A stretch of DNA of 64,000 bases. Origin: Sediminicoccus sp. KRV36. Its GTDB lineage: Bacteria > Pseudomonadota > Alphaproteobacteria > Acetobacterales > Acetobacteraceae. Positions 8,289 to 17,467 of this stretch are shown here, in pieces (the first letter of the stretch is position 1; the number at the start of each line of letters is the position of its first letter). Under the pieces are notes generated by a model. It was not told the origin of the DNA. It worked only from the letters and a program-made list of their open reading frames with translations, and did no database searches. The DNA is taken from the NCBI RefSeq assembly GCF_023243115.1, contig NZ_CP085081.1, positions 248,001 through 312,000 on the forward strand, written 5' to 3'. A program made the translations under genes and the position numbers.

Positions 8289-9155
8289 ATGAAGTGGCCA
8301 GCCATGGGCTACCTCCGCGCCACGAGTCTGCCAGACCTGTGGTCGGCGCTCGCGCAGCACGGAGCTTCGGCGCAAATCATCGCGGGCGGGCAGACCCTGC
8401 TTGCCACGCTGGCCTTTCGGCTGTCGGAGCCGAGCGTGCTGGTGGACATCATCCGCATCCCTGAACTGCGCGGGGTGTCCGTGACGGGTGGCGCATTGCG
8501 CATCGGCGCCCTGACGCGCCACGCGGAATTGGGGCGCGATGCCTTGGTCCGCGCCCATGCGCCGTTGCTGACCGAGGCCGTGCCCCTCATCGCCCATCCG
8601 GCCATCCGCAACCGCGGCACGATCGGCGGCAGCCTCGCCTATGCCGACCCGGCCGCCGAATTGCCGGCCTGCATCGTGGCGCTGGATGCGGTGGTCGTCA
8701 CGGCGTCCGCCGCCGGGGAGCGGCGCATCCCGGCGCGCGATTTCTTCACCGACCTGCTGCAAACCGCGCTGCATCCGGGCGAGATCATCGCTGGCGTGGA
8801 AATCCCGCTGGCCGCGCGGCACAGCGCCATCCAGGAGATCGCCCGCCGCTCGGGCGACTACGCCATGGCCGGCCTGGCTGCGGCCCTGCGGCTGGAGGCT
8901 GGCTGCGTGGTGGCGCCGCGCCTGGTGTATTTTGGCGTCGGCAATGGCCCGGTGCTGGCTGCCCATGCCTCGGCCGCGCTGGAGGGCCGCCCGCTGGATG
9001 CGGGCAGCATCGCCGCTGCCCAGGAAGCGCTGGGCGAGGATCTTGACCCACCGCAGGATCTGCACGGCCCGCCGGACATGAAGCGCCACCTGGCCCGCGT
9101 ACTGACCGCCCGGGTGCTGGGCAGTTTCCTGGCCCCCAAGGAGATGGCCGCATGA
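8289..9155 (+). CDS. Molybdenum hydroxylase, FAD-binding medium subunit
   Basis: The 288-residue protein has both FAD-binding signatures of the CoxM/xanthine dehydrogenase medium subunit: IIAGGQTLLATL near residues 30-41 and TIGGSLAYADPAAE near 111-124. It passes electrons from the 2Fe-2S subunit to the final acceptor. The frame is open from 8235, but the ATG at 8289 avoids the divergent TetR start and fits the family. Its stop overlaps the start of the 2Fe-2S subunit (ATGA), and subunit order medium-small-large is normal for this family. Confidence 0.92.
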   Translation: MKWPAMGYLRATSLPDLWSALAQHGASAQIIAGGQTLLATLAFRLSEPSVLVDIIRIPELRGVSVTGGALRIGALTRHAELGRDALVRAHAPLLTEAVPLIAHPAIRNRGTIGGSLAYADPAAELPACIVALDAVVVTASAAGERRIPARDFFTDLLQTALHPGEIIAGVEIPLAARHSAIQEIARRSGDYAMAGLAAALRLEAGCVVAPRLVYFGVGNGPVLAAHASAALEGRPLDAGSIAAAQEALGEDLDPPQDLHGPPDMKRHLARVLTARVLGSFLAPKEMAA

Positions 9156-9685
9156 TCACCCTGACCGTGAATGGCGAGCGTGTGACGCGCGAAGTCGAAC
9201 CGCGTCGGCATCTGATTGATTTCCTCCGGCTCGACCTCGGCCTCACCGGCAGCCATGCGGGCTGCGAACACGGCGTCTGCGGCGCCTGCACAGTGCGGTT
9301 GGACGGCGAGATCGTGCGCGGTTGCCTCGTGCTCGCCGCCTCGCTCGATGGCGCCGATGTCGTCACCATCGAGGGGCTTTCCGACAGTGGCGAGGTGGCT
9401 GATCTCCAGGCCAATTTCGTCGCGCGCAACGCGGCGCAATGCGGCTTCTGCACGCCAGGGATGATCATGACGGCGGCCGATCTCCTGGCGCATGAAAGGG
9501 AAGCGGGGCGGGGCACGCCCTCGCGCGCTGAAATCCGCGAGCATCTCTCGGGCAATTACTGCCGCTGCACCGGCTACCAGGCCATCGTGGACGCTGTGGA
9601 AGATACGCTGAAGGCGAGGCATCCGGTTGCCGATTTGGGTCGCGGCACCGCGCCGGCGCCGCGGTCATCGGAGGCAACACGATGA
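9152..9685 (+). CDS. Molybdenum hydroxylase, 2Fe-2S small subunit
   Basis: The 177-residue protein has the plant-type cluster ligands C38, C43, C46 and C58 (GCEHGVCGACTVRLDG) and the second, buried cluster ligands C97, C100, C137 and C139 (CGFCTPGM and CRCTGY). This is the complete CoxS/isoquinoline oxidoreductase small-subunit pattern. It carries electrons from the molybdenum centre to FAD. Both ends overlap neighbouring subunit genes by four bases, so subunits are translated together. Confidence 0.95.
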   Translation: MITLTVNGERVTREVEPRRHLIDFLRLDLGLTGSHAGCEHGVCGACTVRLDGEIVRGCLVLAASLDGADVVTIEGLSDSGEVADLQANFVARNAAQCGFCTPGMIMTAADLLAHEREAGRGTPSRAEIREHLSGNYCRCTGYQAIVDAVEDTLKARHPVADLGRGTAPAPRSSEATR

Positions 9686-12078
9686 ACGAAATCACGCCCG
9701 CCTCCATCGGCCTCTCGCGCGAGGATTTGCCGAATTCCTATATCGGCCGCTCGGTGCCGCGGCCCAATGCGCCCAAGCTGGTGCAGGGCCGCGCGACCTA
9801 CACGGATGACGTGGTGCTGCCGCGCATGCTGCACGCGGCCTTCCTGCGCAGCCCCTACGCCCATGCGCGAATCCTGAGCGTGGACAGCAGCGCCGCACGG
9901 CAGGTGCCCGGCGTGGTGCGCGTCTTCACCGGCGCCGATCTGGCCGAGGTGTGTGACCCCTGGGTGGCCACGCTGGATCACCTGAAGGGCATGAAATCCG
10001 CGCCGCAGCATCCGCTGCCGCTCACTCGCGCCACCTGGCAGGGGGAGCCCATCGTGGCGGTCGTGGCCGATACCCGCGCCGCCGCCGAGGATGGCGTCGC
10101 CGCATTGCAGGTGGAGTTCGAGCCACTGCCCGCGCAGACCGACATGGAGACGGCGCTGGCCGCCGGCGCGGTCATCATCCATCCCGAGCTGGGCGATAAC
10201 CTGGTCTTCACCCGCACGGCGGAAACCGGCGATATTGCTGGCGCCTTCGCGCAGGCGCACAAGGTGGTGGAGGCCCGCTTCGTCACTGGCCGCCACACCG
10301 GCGTCACGCTGGAACCACGCTCCATCATCGCCGACTACAACCGCGCCGATGGCACGCTCACCGTGCACCACTCCACCCAGGCGCCGCACATGATGCAGGG
10401 TGTTTTTGCGAAACAGTTACGACTGGCTGAAGGCGACGTTCGCGTCATCTGCAAGGATGTCGGCGGCAGCTTCGGCATCAAGGTGCATGTCTATCCGGAT
10501 GAGGTCGCCGTCGCCGCCATGGCGCGCATCCTGGGCCGCCCGGTGAAGTTCATCGCCGACCGCTTCGAGGCCTTCGCCAGTGACATCCATGCGCGCGACC
10601 ACCGCATCACGGCGCGGCTAGCCGTGGACGCCGAAGGGCGCGTGCTGGCCTTCGATGTGGATGACCTGACCGGCATCGGCCCCTATTCCGTCTATCCGCG
10701 CACCAGCGCGATGGAGGGGAACCAGGTGGTGAACCTGTGCGGCGGACCCTACGACTTCAAGAATTACCGCTGCACGACGACGGTGGTACTGCAGAACAAG
10801 GCACCGACCTGCCAGTACCGAGCCGTCGGCCATCCCATCGCCACCGCCGTGACCGAGGGCCTGATGGACCTGGCCGCCGAAGCGCTCGGCATGGACCCGA
10901 TCGAAATTCGCCGCCGCAACCTGATCCGCGACGACGCCTATCCCTTCACCTCGCCCGCCGGGATGCGCTTCGAGGGGCTGTCGCACCATGCCTCGCTCGC
11001 GAAGCTGCTGGAGATGGTCCCGGTGGAGCGCATCCGGGCCGACCAGGCGGAGGCCCGCGCGCGCGGCGTCTATCGCGGCCTGGGCTTTGCTGCCTTCATC
11101 GAGCTGACCAACCCCTCGCCCTTCATGTACGGCATCGGTGGCGCCCGGATTTCGGCGCAGGATGGCTGCACGGTGCGGATGGACCCGGATGGTTCCATCG
11201 TTGCTTCTTCCGGTGTGACGGAGCAGGGGCAGGGCACGGAAGCGATCCTCGCGCAGATCGTGGCGCATGGTGTGGGTGTCGCGGTGAACCGCGTGAAGAT
11301 CATCACGGGGGATACGCAGACCACCCCCTATGGCGGCGGCACCTGGGCCTGCCGGGGTGCAGGGATTGGCGGTGAGGCCGCGTTGCAATCGGCCATCGCG
11401 CTGAAGCAGCAGATCCTCGAAGTCGCCGGCGCCATGCTGCAGGCCACGCCCGAGAGCCTCGACATCGCCATGGGCAGCATCACCGACAAGGCCACAGGGG
11501 CCGAGCGGATGACGCTGCATGAGCTGGGCCGCATCGTCTATTTCCGCGGCGACACCCTGCCCCGCGATCTGCAGCGTGAGCTGGTGCAGACGCGCCACTT
11601 CATCACCAAGGAATACCCCTTCGCCTTCACCAACGGCATCCAGGCGAGCTGGGTGGAGGTGGACCCGGCAACCGGCTTGGTGAAGCTGCTGGAGCATTGG
11701 TGCGTCGAGGATTGCGGCCGCGTGATCAACCCGATGCTGGTGGATGAGCAGGTGCGCGGCGGCATCGTCCAGGGCATTGGCGGCGCGCTCTACGAGAACT
11801 GCATCTATGACGAGCAGGGCAATCTGCTGACCACCACGCTGGCCGATTACCTCGTGCCCATGTCCGCCGAAATGCCGGAGATGCATGTGGGCCATGTGGA
11901 GACACCGACGCGCGAATCCCTGTTGGGCGCCAAGGGCGCGGGTGAGGCCGGCACGGCCGGCGCGCCAGGGGCCATCATGAACGCCATCAACGACGCACTG
12001 CGGCCCTTGAAGGCCCGCGTGCATGAACAACCCTTCACGCCCGAACGCATCCTTCGCGCGCTCGGCGCCATCGCGTAA
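9682..12078 (+). CDS. Molybdenum hydroxylase, molybdopterin-binding large subunit
   Basis: The 798-residue protein is a full-length xanthine oxidase-family large subunit. The two-domain pattern includes RPNAPKLVQGRATYTDDV at the start, GGSFGIKVHVYPDE in the molybdopterin region, and the catalytic glutamate near E755 in GAKGAGEAG. The loop where form I CO dehydrogenase has AYxCSFR reads TCQYRAVGHP here, so this is not a CO dehydrogenase. The substrate is unknown. A TRAP carboxylate-type transporter follows at once, which suggests an imported acidic, possibly heteroaromatic, compound. No XdhC/CoxD-type maturation gene lies nearby. Confidence 0.9.
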   Translation: MNEITPASIGLSREDLPNSYIGRSVPRPNAPKLVQGRATYTDDVVLPRMLHAAFLRSPYAHARILSVDSSAARQVPGVVRVFTGADLAEVCDPWVATLDHLKGMKSAPQHPLPLTRATWQGEPIVAVVADTRAAAEDGVAALQVEFEPLPAQTDMETALAAGAVIIHPELGDNLVFTRTAETGDIAGAFAQAHKVVEARFVTGRHTGVTLEPRSIIADYNRADGTLTVHHSTQAPHMMQGVFAKQLRLAEGDVRVICKDVGGSFGIKVHVYPDEVAVAAMARILGRPVKFIADRFEAFASDIHARDHRITARLAVDAEGRVLAFDVDDLTGIGPYSVYPRTSAMEGNQVVNLCGGPYDFKNYRCTTTVVLQNKAPTCQYRAVGHPIATAVTEGLMDLAAEALGMDPIEIRRRNLIRDDAYPFTSPAGMRFEGLSHHASLAKLLEMVPVERIRADQAEARARGVYRGLGFAAFIELTNPSPFMYGIGGARISAQDGCTVRMDPDGSIVASSGVTEQGQGTEAILAQIVAHGVGVAVNRVKIITGDTQTTPYGGGTWACRGAGIGGEAALQSAIALKQQILEVAGAMLQATPESLDIAMGSITDKATGAERMTLHELGRIVYFRGDTLPRDLQRELVQTRHFITKEYPFAFTNGIQASWVEVDPATGLVKLLEHWCVEDCGRVINPMLVDEQVRGGIVQGIGGALYENCIYDEQGNLLTTTLADYLVPMSAEMPEMHVGHVETPTRESLLGAKGAGEAGTAGAPGAIMNAINDALRPLKARVHEQPFTPERILRALGAIA

Positions 12079-12127
12079 GATCACTCGCACAGCGCCGCCA
12101 AGGCGCGAAGACAAGGGAGTTCCAAGG

Positions 12128-13213
12128 ATGACCAACGCGAAACACACGACAGCTCGGCGAAGCCTGCTCATGGGCGCCTCCGCCCTGCCGCTGTTTTCCA
12201 TTCATAGCCAGGCGCAGACCGCGCTGAACATCACCATCGCCTCCAGCCATCCCGTCGCCAATTTCTGGGTGGCGATGATGAAGAACGTCTTCCAGCCGGA
12301 GATGGACAAGTTCCTGCGCGACAACGGGAACACGCACCGCATCAACTGGCGCGAATCCTATGGCGGCACGCTCTATCGCTTCCAGGATACGATGGAGGCG
12401 GTGCGCGACAACATCACCGATATTGGATACGTCGGCACGCTCTGGGAGGGCAGCACCATGCCGCTCCAGAACGTCACCTATTTCACGCCCTTCGCGACCG
12501 GTGACCACGCCGTGGTCGCCAACGCCTTTGAGAGCATGAACGCCAATGTGCCGGCCATCCGGGCGAACTGGAACGGGCTGAACATGGTCCCGCTCAGCTC
12601 CTACATCACGGACACCTATCACATCTGGTCCAACTTCCCGGTCCGCACGCTGGATGATCTGCGCAACCGCAAGATCTCCGCCCCCGGCACCAGCGCGAAC
12701 TGGCTGACCGGCACGGGTGCGACGCCGGTGGATGGTGCGCTCACCACCTATTACACCGACATCCAGACCGGCGTGTCCGAAGGGGCACTCTCCTTCTTCG
12801 TGGGCATCCTGCCGACGCGTGTGCATGAGGTCGCGCGCTACATCACGAAATGCGATGTGGGGGCGATGTATGTGGGGGGCATTGCCGCCAACCGGCAGCG
12901 CTTCGAACGGTGGCCGGAGCCGGTGCGCCGCGCCATGACGGAGGTCGGCAAGATCACGACGCAGGCGCATATCCGTGACGTCTCGGCGCGCATCGCCGTG
13001 GCCGAGGCGGAGATGGTGCGCCAGGGTGCGGTGATCACCACCCTGCCCGAGGCCGAGCGTGCGCGCTGGATCCGTGGCCTGCCCAATATCGCGCGCACCT
13101 GGGCCGACAGCTCCGGCCCGGCCTCGCGCGAGGTGCTGAATGCCTATTTCGCGGCGATCCGCGCGGCGGGCCAGACGCCCGGCCGCGACTGGGACCGTGA
13201 ACTGACTGCGTAA
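12128..13213 (+). CDS. TRAP transporter solute-binding protein (DctP type)
   Basis: The 361-residue protein has a twin-arginine-like signal (TARRSLLMGASALPLFS) and a periplasmic TRAP binding domain: LNITIASSHPVANFW, NITDIGYVGTLWEG, PVRTLDDLRNRKISAPGT and AMYVGGIAANRQRFERWPEP. The arginine in the LRNRKI segment corresponds to the residue that usually grips a ligand carboxylate in this family. It follows the hydroxylase large subunit by 49 bases behind an AAGG site and heads a complete dctPQM set. The specific ligand cannot be read from sequence. Confidence 0.88.
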   Translation: MTNAKHTTARRSLLMGASALPLFSIHSQAQTALNITIASSHPVANFWVAMMKNVFQPEMDKFLRDNGNTHRINWRESYGGTLYRFQDTMEAVRDNITDIGYVGTLWEGSTMPLQNVTYFTPFATGDHAVVANAFESMNANVPAIRANWNGLNMVPLSSYITDTYHIWSNFPVRTLDDLRNRKISAPGTSANWLTGTGATPVDGALTTYYTDIQTGVSEGALSFFVGILPTRVHEVARYITKCDVGAMYVGGIAANRQRFERWPEPVRRAMTEVGKITTQAHIRDVSARIAVAEAEMVRQGAVITTLPEAERARWIRGLPNIARTWADSSGPASREVLNAYFAAIRAAGQTPGRDWDRELTA

Positions 13214-13233
13214 CCGCACCGGAGCGCGCCGCC

Positions 13234-13788
13234 ATGGCCGATGACATTGACATGGCGGCGCTCGACGCCGCCGCCGCGCCACAGCCCTTTGATCCGGTCC
13301 GCATGCTGCTCGATGGCCTGGCGGCCATCGGCACCATCTGGACCTTCGGGCTGATGCTGCTGATCTGCGCCGATGTGATCGGACGCTCCTTTCTCAGCGC
13401 GCCCATCACCGGTGTGGCGGAGATCGCGGCGCATTCGGTGGTGGGCATCGTCTTCCTGCAGATCGGCTCCACCATCTATCACCGGCGCATGACGCGGGCG
13501 GATTTCCTGATCGAGCGCGTGCTGCGCTGGGCGCCGGGCCTCGGCCGCGCGATGGAGGCGCTGTTCTACCTCATCGGGGCCGCGGTGATGTTCTTTGTGG
13601 CTCAGGCCGCCTGGCCGGGCATGTGGACCTCGATGAATTTGCGGGAGTTTTTTGGCGTGCAGGGGCTTTTCACCGTGCCCACCTGGCCCTTCCGTGGGCT
13701 GATCGTGCTGGGTGGTGGCGCCGGTTGCCTCGCCTATCTCGTTCTCTTCCTCCACGAAATACGTCGGATCATGCCCCGCCATGGATGA
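13234..13788 (+). CDS. TRAP transporter small permease (DctQ type)
   Basis: The 184-residue membrane protein has four hydrophobic segments (near residues 27-50, 60-80, 107-127 and 148-170) and the family feature of a second segment followed by ITGVAEIAAHSVVGIVFLQIG. It partners the large permease in sodium-driven uptake. Its stop overlaps the next start by eight bases. Confidence 0.9.
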   Translation: MADDIDMAALDAAAAPQPFDPVRMLLDGLAAIGTIWTFGLMLLICADVIGRSFLSAPITGVAEIAAHSVVGIVFLQIGSTIYHRRMTRADFLIERVLRWAPGLGRAMEALFYLIGAAVMFFVAQAAWPGMWTSMNLREFFGVQGLFTVPTWPFRGLIVLGGGAGCLAYLVLFLHEIRRIMPRHG

Positions 13789-15100
13789 TGTGACCCTCGG
13801 CTTCACGCTGATCGGCGTGATGGTGGCGCTGATCATCATCGGCCTGCCCATCGGCATCACGCTGATTTCCACCGGCGCCATCGGCGTCTGGCTGATCCGC
13901 GACAATCCCGATCTGGCCTTCCGCTTCACCGCGCTGGCGACCTATTCCGGCATCCAGGATTATCTCTTCGCCACCATCCCGCTCTTTGTGCTGATGGGGT
14001 TGCTGGTGAGCATCTCCGATGTCGGCAAGGACACCTTCGATGTCGCGCAGAACATGCTGCGGCGGGTGAAGGGTGGCCTTGGCATCGCGACCGTCGGCGC
14101 CAATGCGGTGTTTGCCGCGGTGACGGGCGTCTCCATCGCCTCGGCCGCCGTCTTCACCAAGGTCGCGGTGCCGGAGATGGTGCGGCACGGCTACACCATG
14201 CGCTTCGCGGCCGGGACCGTGGCGGGCAGCAGCATCCTGGGCATGCTGATCCCGCCCTCGCTGCTGATGATCGTCTATGGCGTGCTGGCGGAGGTTTCGA
14301 TCGGCGCCATGTTCATCGCCGGCGTCATCCCCGGCATCATCATCGCCATCGGCTTCGTGGTGATGATCTGGGGCTACGCCACCTTCGCGCCGCACCGCAT
14401 CATGGACCATCTGGAAAGCCCCGCCGCGCGCGACGAGCCCGTGATGGGCACGGTGGAAATGCTGGGCAAATCCGTACCCATCCTCTCGCTCGTGGCACTC
14501 ATCCTGGGTGGGCTCTACACGGGCTTCTTCACGCCGACCGAAGCCGGTGCCGTGGGTGCGGCGGGCGCCCTGCTCATCGCGCTGGTGCGCCGCCGACTGG
14601 ATGCGGCAAAGTTCTGGCGCGTGCTGCGCGAGACGGGGCTGGTTTCGGCCGCCATCCTCTTTCTGCTGATCGCGGCGGGGCTGTATTCCCGCATGCTGTC
14701 CATGGCCGGCGTCCCCAATGCCATCGGCGATTTCGTCGAGCATCTGGGGCTTGGTTCCTACGGCTTCCTGCTGGCCTTCGTCATCGTGATCCTGCTGATG
14801 GGCATGATCCTCGACAGCACCTCGATCCTGCTGATCATGGTGCCGATCGGCGCACCCATCGCGACGGCCATGGGGTTTGACCTGATCCACTTCGGCATCG
14901 TCACCATCATCGCGGTGGAGATGGGGTTGCTCACTCCCCCCTTCGGCATCTCGGTCTTCACCGTGAAGGCGACGCTGGCCGACCCCAAGGTGAGCATTGA
15001 GACCATCTTCGCCGGTGCCATGCCCTTCATCGTGGTGATGGGGATCGCGCTGATCTTCATCGCGCTCTTCCCGGTGCTTTCGACCGCGCTGGTCCGGTAG
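13781..15100 (+). CDS. TRAP transporter large permease (DctM type)
   Basis: The 439-residue protein has about 12 hydrophobic segments and DctM patterns including GLPIGITLISTGAIGVWL, MRFAAGTVAGSSILGMLIPP, GGLYTGFFTPTEAGAVGA and LLTPPFGISVFTVKA. It forms the transport channel. The frame is open from 13712, but the ATG at 13781 is the family start (MDDVTLGF) and overlaps the dctQ end. An uncharacterised gene begins seven bases after its stop, in the same transcript. Confidence 0.95.
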   Translation: MDDVTLGFTLIGVMVALIIIGLPIGITLISTGAIGVWLIRDNPDLAFRFTALATYSGIQDYLFATIPLFVLMGLLVSISDVGKDTFDVAQNMLRRVKGGLGIATVGANAVFAAVTGVSIASAAVFTKVAVPEMVRHGYTMRFAAGTVAGSSILGMLIPPSLLMIVYGVLAEVSIGAMFIAGVIPGIIIAIGFVVMIWGYATFAPHRIMDHLESPAARDEPVMGTVEMLGKSVPILSLVALILGGLYTGFFTPTEAGAVGAAGALLIALVRRRLDAAKFWRVLRETGLVSAAILFLLIAAGLYSRMLSMAGVPNAIGDFVEHLGLGSYGFLLAFVIVILLMGMILDSTSILLIMVPIGAPIATAMGFDLIHFGIVTIIAVEMGLLTPPFGISVFTVKATLADPKVSIETIFAGAMPFIVVMGIALIFIALFPVLSTALVR

Positions 15101-15107
15101 CCGCCCT

Positions 15108-16118
15108 ATGGCGGCACCGGCCCCCGAGGCGATGGAGGCGGCAGGGGAGTGGTACCACGCCTGGTTCATCGGGATCATCCTCACCACCTTGTCGCGGCGC
15201 GGCCCGGATGACGCGGTGGCGCTGGTCTTTCGCGTCTTCCGCCAGCAACAGCAGGCGCGCTTCCTGCCGGGCCTCGCGAAGCTTGGCCTGACCGGCCTGC
15301 CGCCCGCCATCGCCGCCGCCCGCTACCACTACCTGTCCAATGCGATTGGCGGTGTCGGTGTCGAGTATCACGAGGAGAGTTCGAGAAAAGCCTGGATCCG
15401 CTATCCGCCGCCGCGCTGGATCTGGCAGGGCACGGCGATCTGCGGCATCCCGCCCGCGGTGAATGCGGCCATGCTGCGCGGCTGGCACGCACAGAACGGC
15501 GTCTCGCTGGATTGTCCGCGTCTCGGCTTCGTCTGTACCGGGCAGACAGTGGAGGGAGATCCCGGGTTGGAGGGCTACTACCTCGAATACGCCCATGATC
15601 TCCGCGAGGATGAGCGCCTGCGCTTCACGCGGGAGGAGCGCATGCCCCACTTCGACCCGGCCGCCGCGCCAATGCTGCCCGCCGCCTGGTCCCCCGAGCG
15701 CCTGGCCAAGGCCAAGCGGGGCTACGCGATGGAATACGCGCGCAGCGCGATGCAGGCGGCCGAGGCGCTCTGGGGTGGCGAAGCGGCGGGCGCGCTGTTG
15801 GGGCTGGCCGCGCGGCTGGTGGCAATGCAGCACGCCCACAAGACGGCCTTGGCGCTGGGCGTCGCAGGGCAGGGCGTCCTGCCCTTCCTGCAAGCACTGG
15901 CGGCAGCACAGGGCGATGTGGCGCAGCTGGAGGGCAACATGCTGACCCAGCCGGATGCCGCGCTGCTGCGCGGCCTGACGCTTCACCCCGCGGTGATACG
16001 GGCCTGGTCCGAGTTGCATGGCGGCGCCATACTGGCACTGGATCGCGACGCGCGCTGCATCTTCAGCGCCGCCGATGGCGTTCTGCGCTGGAATGTCGAA
16101 GCTGCGCGAAGCGGGTGA
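15108..16118 (+). CDS. Uncharacterised soluble protein in the hydroxylase-TRAP operon
   Basis: The 336-residue protein is not recognised. It has no signal peptide or clear membrane span. Visible features are an amino-terminal helical region (EWYHAWFIGIILTTLSRRG), a stretch with VGVEYHEESSRKAWIRYPP, then cysteines at CGIPPAVN, SLDCPRLGFVCTGQ, and EYAHDLREDERLRFTREERM. It begins seven bases after the TRAP permease, so it is almost certainly in the same transcript and probably acts on or senses the imported substrate. An ATC-hydrolase-like or other small-molecule enzyme role is possible, but I cannot support one. Confidence 0.7.
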   Translation: MAAPAPEAMEAAGEWYHAWFIGIILTTLSRRGPDDAVALVFRVFRQQQQARFLPGLAKLGLTGLPPAIAAARYHYLSNAIGGVGVEYHEESSRKAWIRYPPPRWIWQGTAICGIPPAVNAAMLRGWHAQNGVSLDCPRLGFVCTGQTVEGDPGLEGYYLEYAHDLREDERLRFTREERMPHFDPAAAPMLPAAWSPERLAKAKRGYAMEYARSAMQAAEALWGGEAAGALLGLAARLVAMQHAHKTALALGVAGQGVLPFLQALAAAQGDVAQLEGNMLTQPDAALLRGLTLHPAVIRAWSELHGGAILALDRDARCIFSAADGVLRWNVEAARSG

Positions 16119-16146
16119 AAGCCACTCAGGCATTCACCCTGCCCGC

Positions 16147-17313
16147 TCAGTAGGACTTCGCCTGCCCCAGAACCCTCTCTGCGATGTAGCTGAGAATGAG
16201 CTCGCGCGAGACGGGCGCGATGCGCGGGATCAGGCTTTCCCGCAGATAGCGCTCCACATGATATTCCTGCGCGTAGCCCATCCCGCCATGCGTCATCACG
16301 GCGGTTTCGGCCGCGCGGAAACCGGCCTCACCCGCCAGGTATTTCGCCGCATTCGCCTCGGCGCCGCATTCCTGCCCAGCATCGTAGAGCGCGGCCGATT
16401 TATGCACCATCAGCTCGGCGGCTTCGAGCTGCGCCCAGCTATGCGCCAGCGGATGCTGGATCGCCTGGTTCTGCCCGATGCTGCGGCCGAAGACCCGGCG
16501 TTCCTTCGCGTAGTTCGAGGCACGGCGCAGCGCGGCGCGGCCGATGCCCACGGCCTCGGCCGCGATCAGGATGCGCTCGGGGTTCATGCCGTGCAGGATG
16601 GCGTGGAAGCCGCGGCCTTCCTCGCCGATGCGGTCCTCCACCGGAATCTCGAAGCCGTCGAAGAAGATCATGTTGGAGTCCACCGCATGGCGGCCCATCT
16701 TCTCGATCATGCGGATCTCGACGGTCTTGCGGTCAATCTCCGTGTAGAACAGCGTCAACCCATCGGTTTTGCGGCGCACCTCATCCAGCGGCGTGGTGCG
16801 TGCCAGCAGCAGCATCTTGTTGGCGACCTGGGCGGTGGAAATCCACATCTTCTGGCCATGGATCACGTAGCGGTCGCCGTGCCGCTCCGCGCGGGTCTTC
16901 AACGCGGTGGTGTTGAGGCCGACATCAGGCTCCGTCACGGCGAAGCAGGGCTTGTCCGCACCGGCGATCAGCGGCGGCAGGAAGCGCGCCTTCTGCGCCT
17001 CGCTGCCGAAGACGACGACAGGATTGAGGCCGAAGATGTTCATATGGATCGCCGAGGCGCCACTCATGCAGGCGCCCGAGGCGGCGATGGTTTCCATCAT
17101 GATCGCGGCTTCGAGAATGCCGAGGCCACCGCCGCCATAGGCCTCCGGCATGGCGATGCCGAGCCAGCCGCCCTGCGCCATGGCGGCGTGGAAATCATGC
17201 GGGAAGACGCCGTCGCGGTCCCGCGCCAGCCAGTATTCATCGTCGAAATCGGCGCAGATGCGGGCCACTTGCTCCCGGATGGCCTGCTGTTCGGCGCTGA
17301 GTGTGAAGTCCAT
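16147..17313 (-). CDS. Acyl-CoA dehydrogenase family protein
   Basis: The 388-residue protein has the full ACAD architecture: MDFTLSAEQQAIREQVARI at the start, CFAVTEPDVG and MWISTA in the flavin site, RRVFGRSIGQNQAIQHPLA and THGGMGYAQEY near the end. The usual catalytic glutamate of the YEGTS motif is replaced: the aligned text is RIAPVSRELI, with proline at that site. A glutamate in NPERIL, in helix G, sits where isovaleryl- and long-chain-type enzymes keep their base. Substrate unknown. It is convergent with the TRAP operon, so linkage to that pathway is only positional. Confidence 0.9.
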   Translation of the reverse strand: MDFTLSAEQQAIREQVARICADFDDEYWLARDRDGVFPHDFHAAMAQGGWLGIAMPEAYGGGGLGILEAAIMMETIAASGACMSGASAIHMNIFGLNPVVVFGSEAQKARFLPPLIAGADKPCFAVTEPDVGLNTTALKTRAERHGDRYVIHGQKMWISTAQVANKMLLLARTTPLDEVRRKTDGLTLFYTEIDRKTVEIRMIEKMGRHAVDSNMIFFDGFEIPVEDRIGEEGRGFHAILHGMNPERILIAAEAVGIGRAALRRASNYAKERRVFGRSIGQNQAIQHPLAHSWAQLEAAELMVHKSAALYDAGQECGAEANAAKYLAGEAGFRAAETAVMTHGGMGYAQEYHVERYLRESLIPRIAPVSRELILSYIAERVLGQAKSY

Positions 17314-17467
17314 CTGGCCTGCCCCTCCCGGTTGGGCGGAAGATGCGGCGTGGCGTGCGGAGGGTCAACGGCGAGGGGGCGCCTGGATGTCCTGCTTGGC
17401 AAGGTTGAAACCCGAGCCTAGGGTCCTGCCACGCTTGTGAGCGCAAGCGATGATTTGGGAGGTTGCC

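Noticed and set aside
9682..12078. Identification of the hydroxylase as aerobic CO dehydrogenase
   Set aside because: The active-site loop lacks the AYxCSFR motif of form I enzymes, and the AYRGAGR-type loop of form II is not matched either.
10618..12201. 527-codon minus-strand frame opposite the hydroxylase large subunit
   Set aside because: Antisense shadow of a strongly conserved gene; composition is His/Gly/Asp-rich and resembles no family.
13769..15310. 513-codon minus-strand frame opposite dctM
   Set aside because: Extremely His/Asp/Arg-rich text that is the reverse reading of membrane-helix codons; not a protein.
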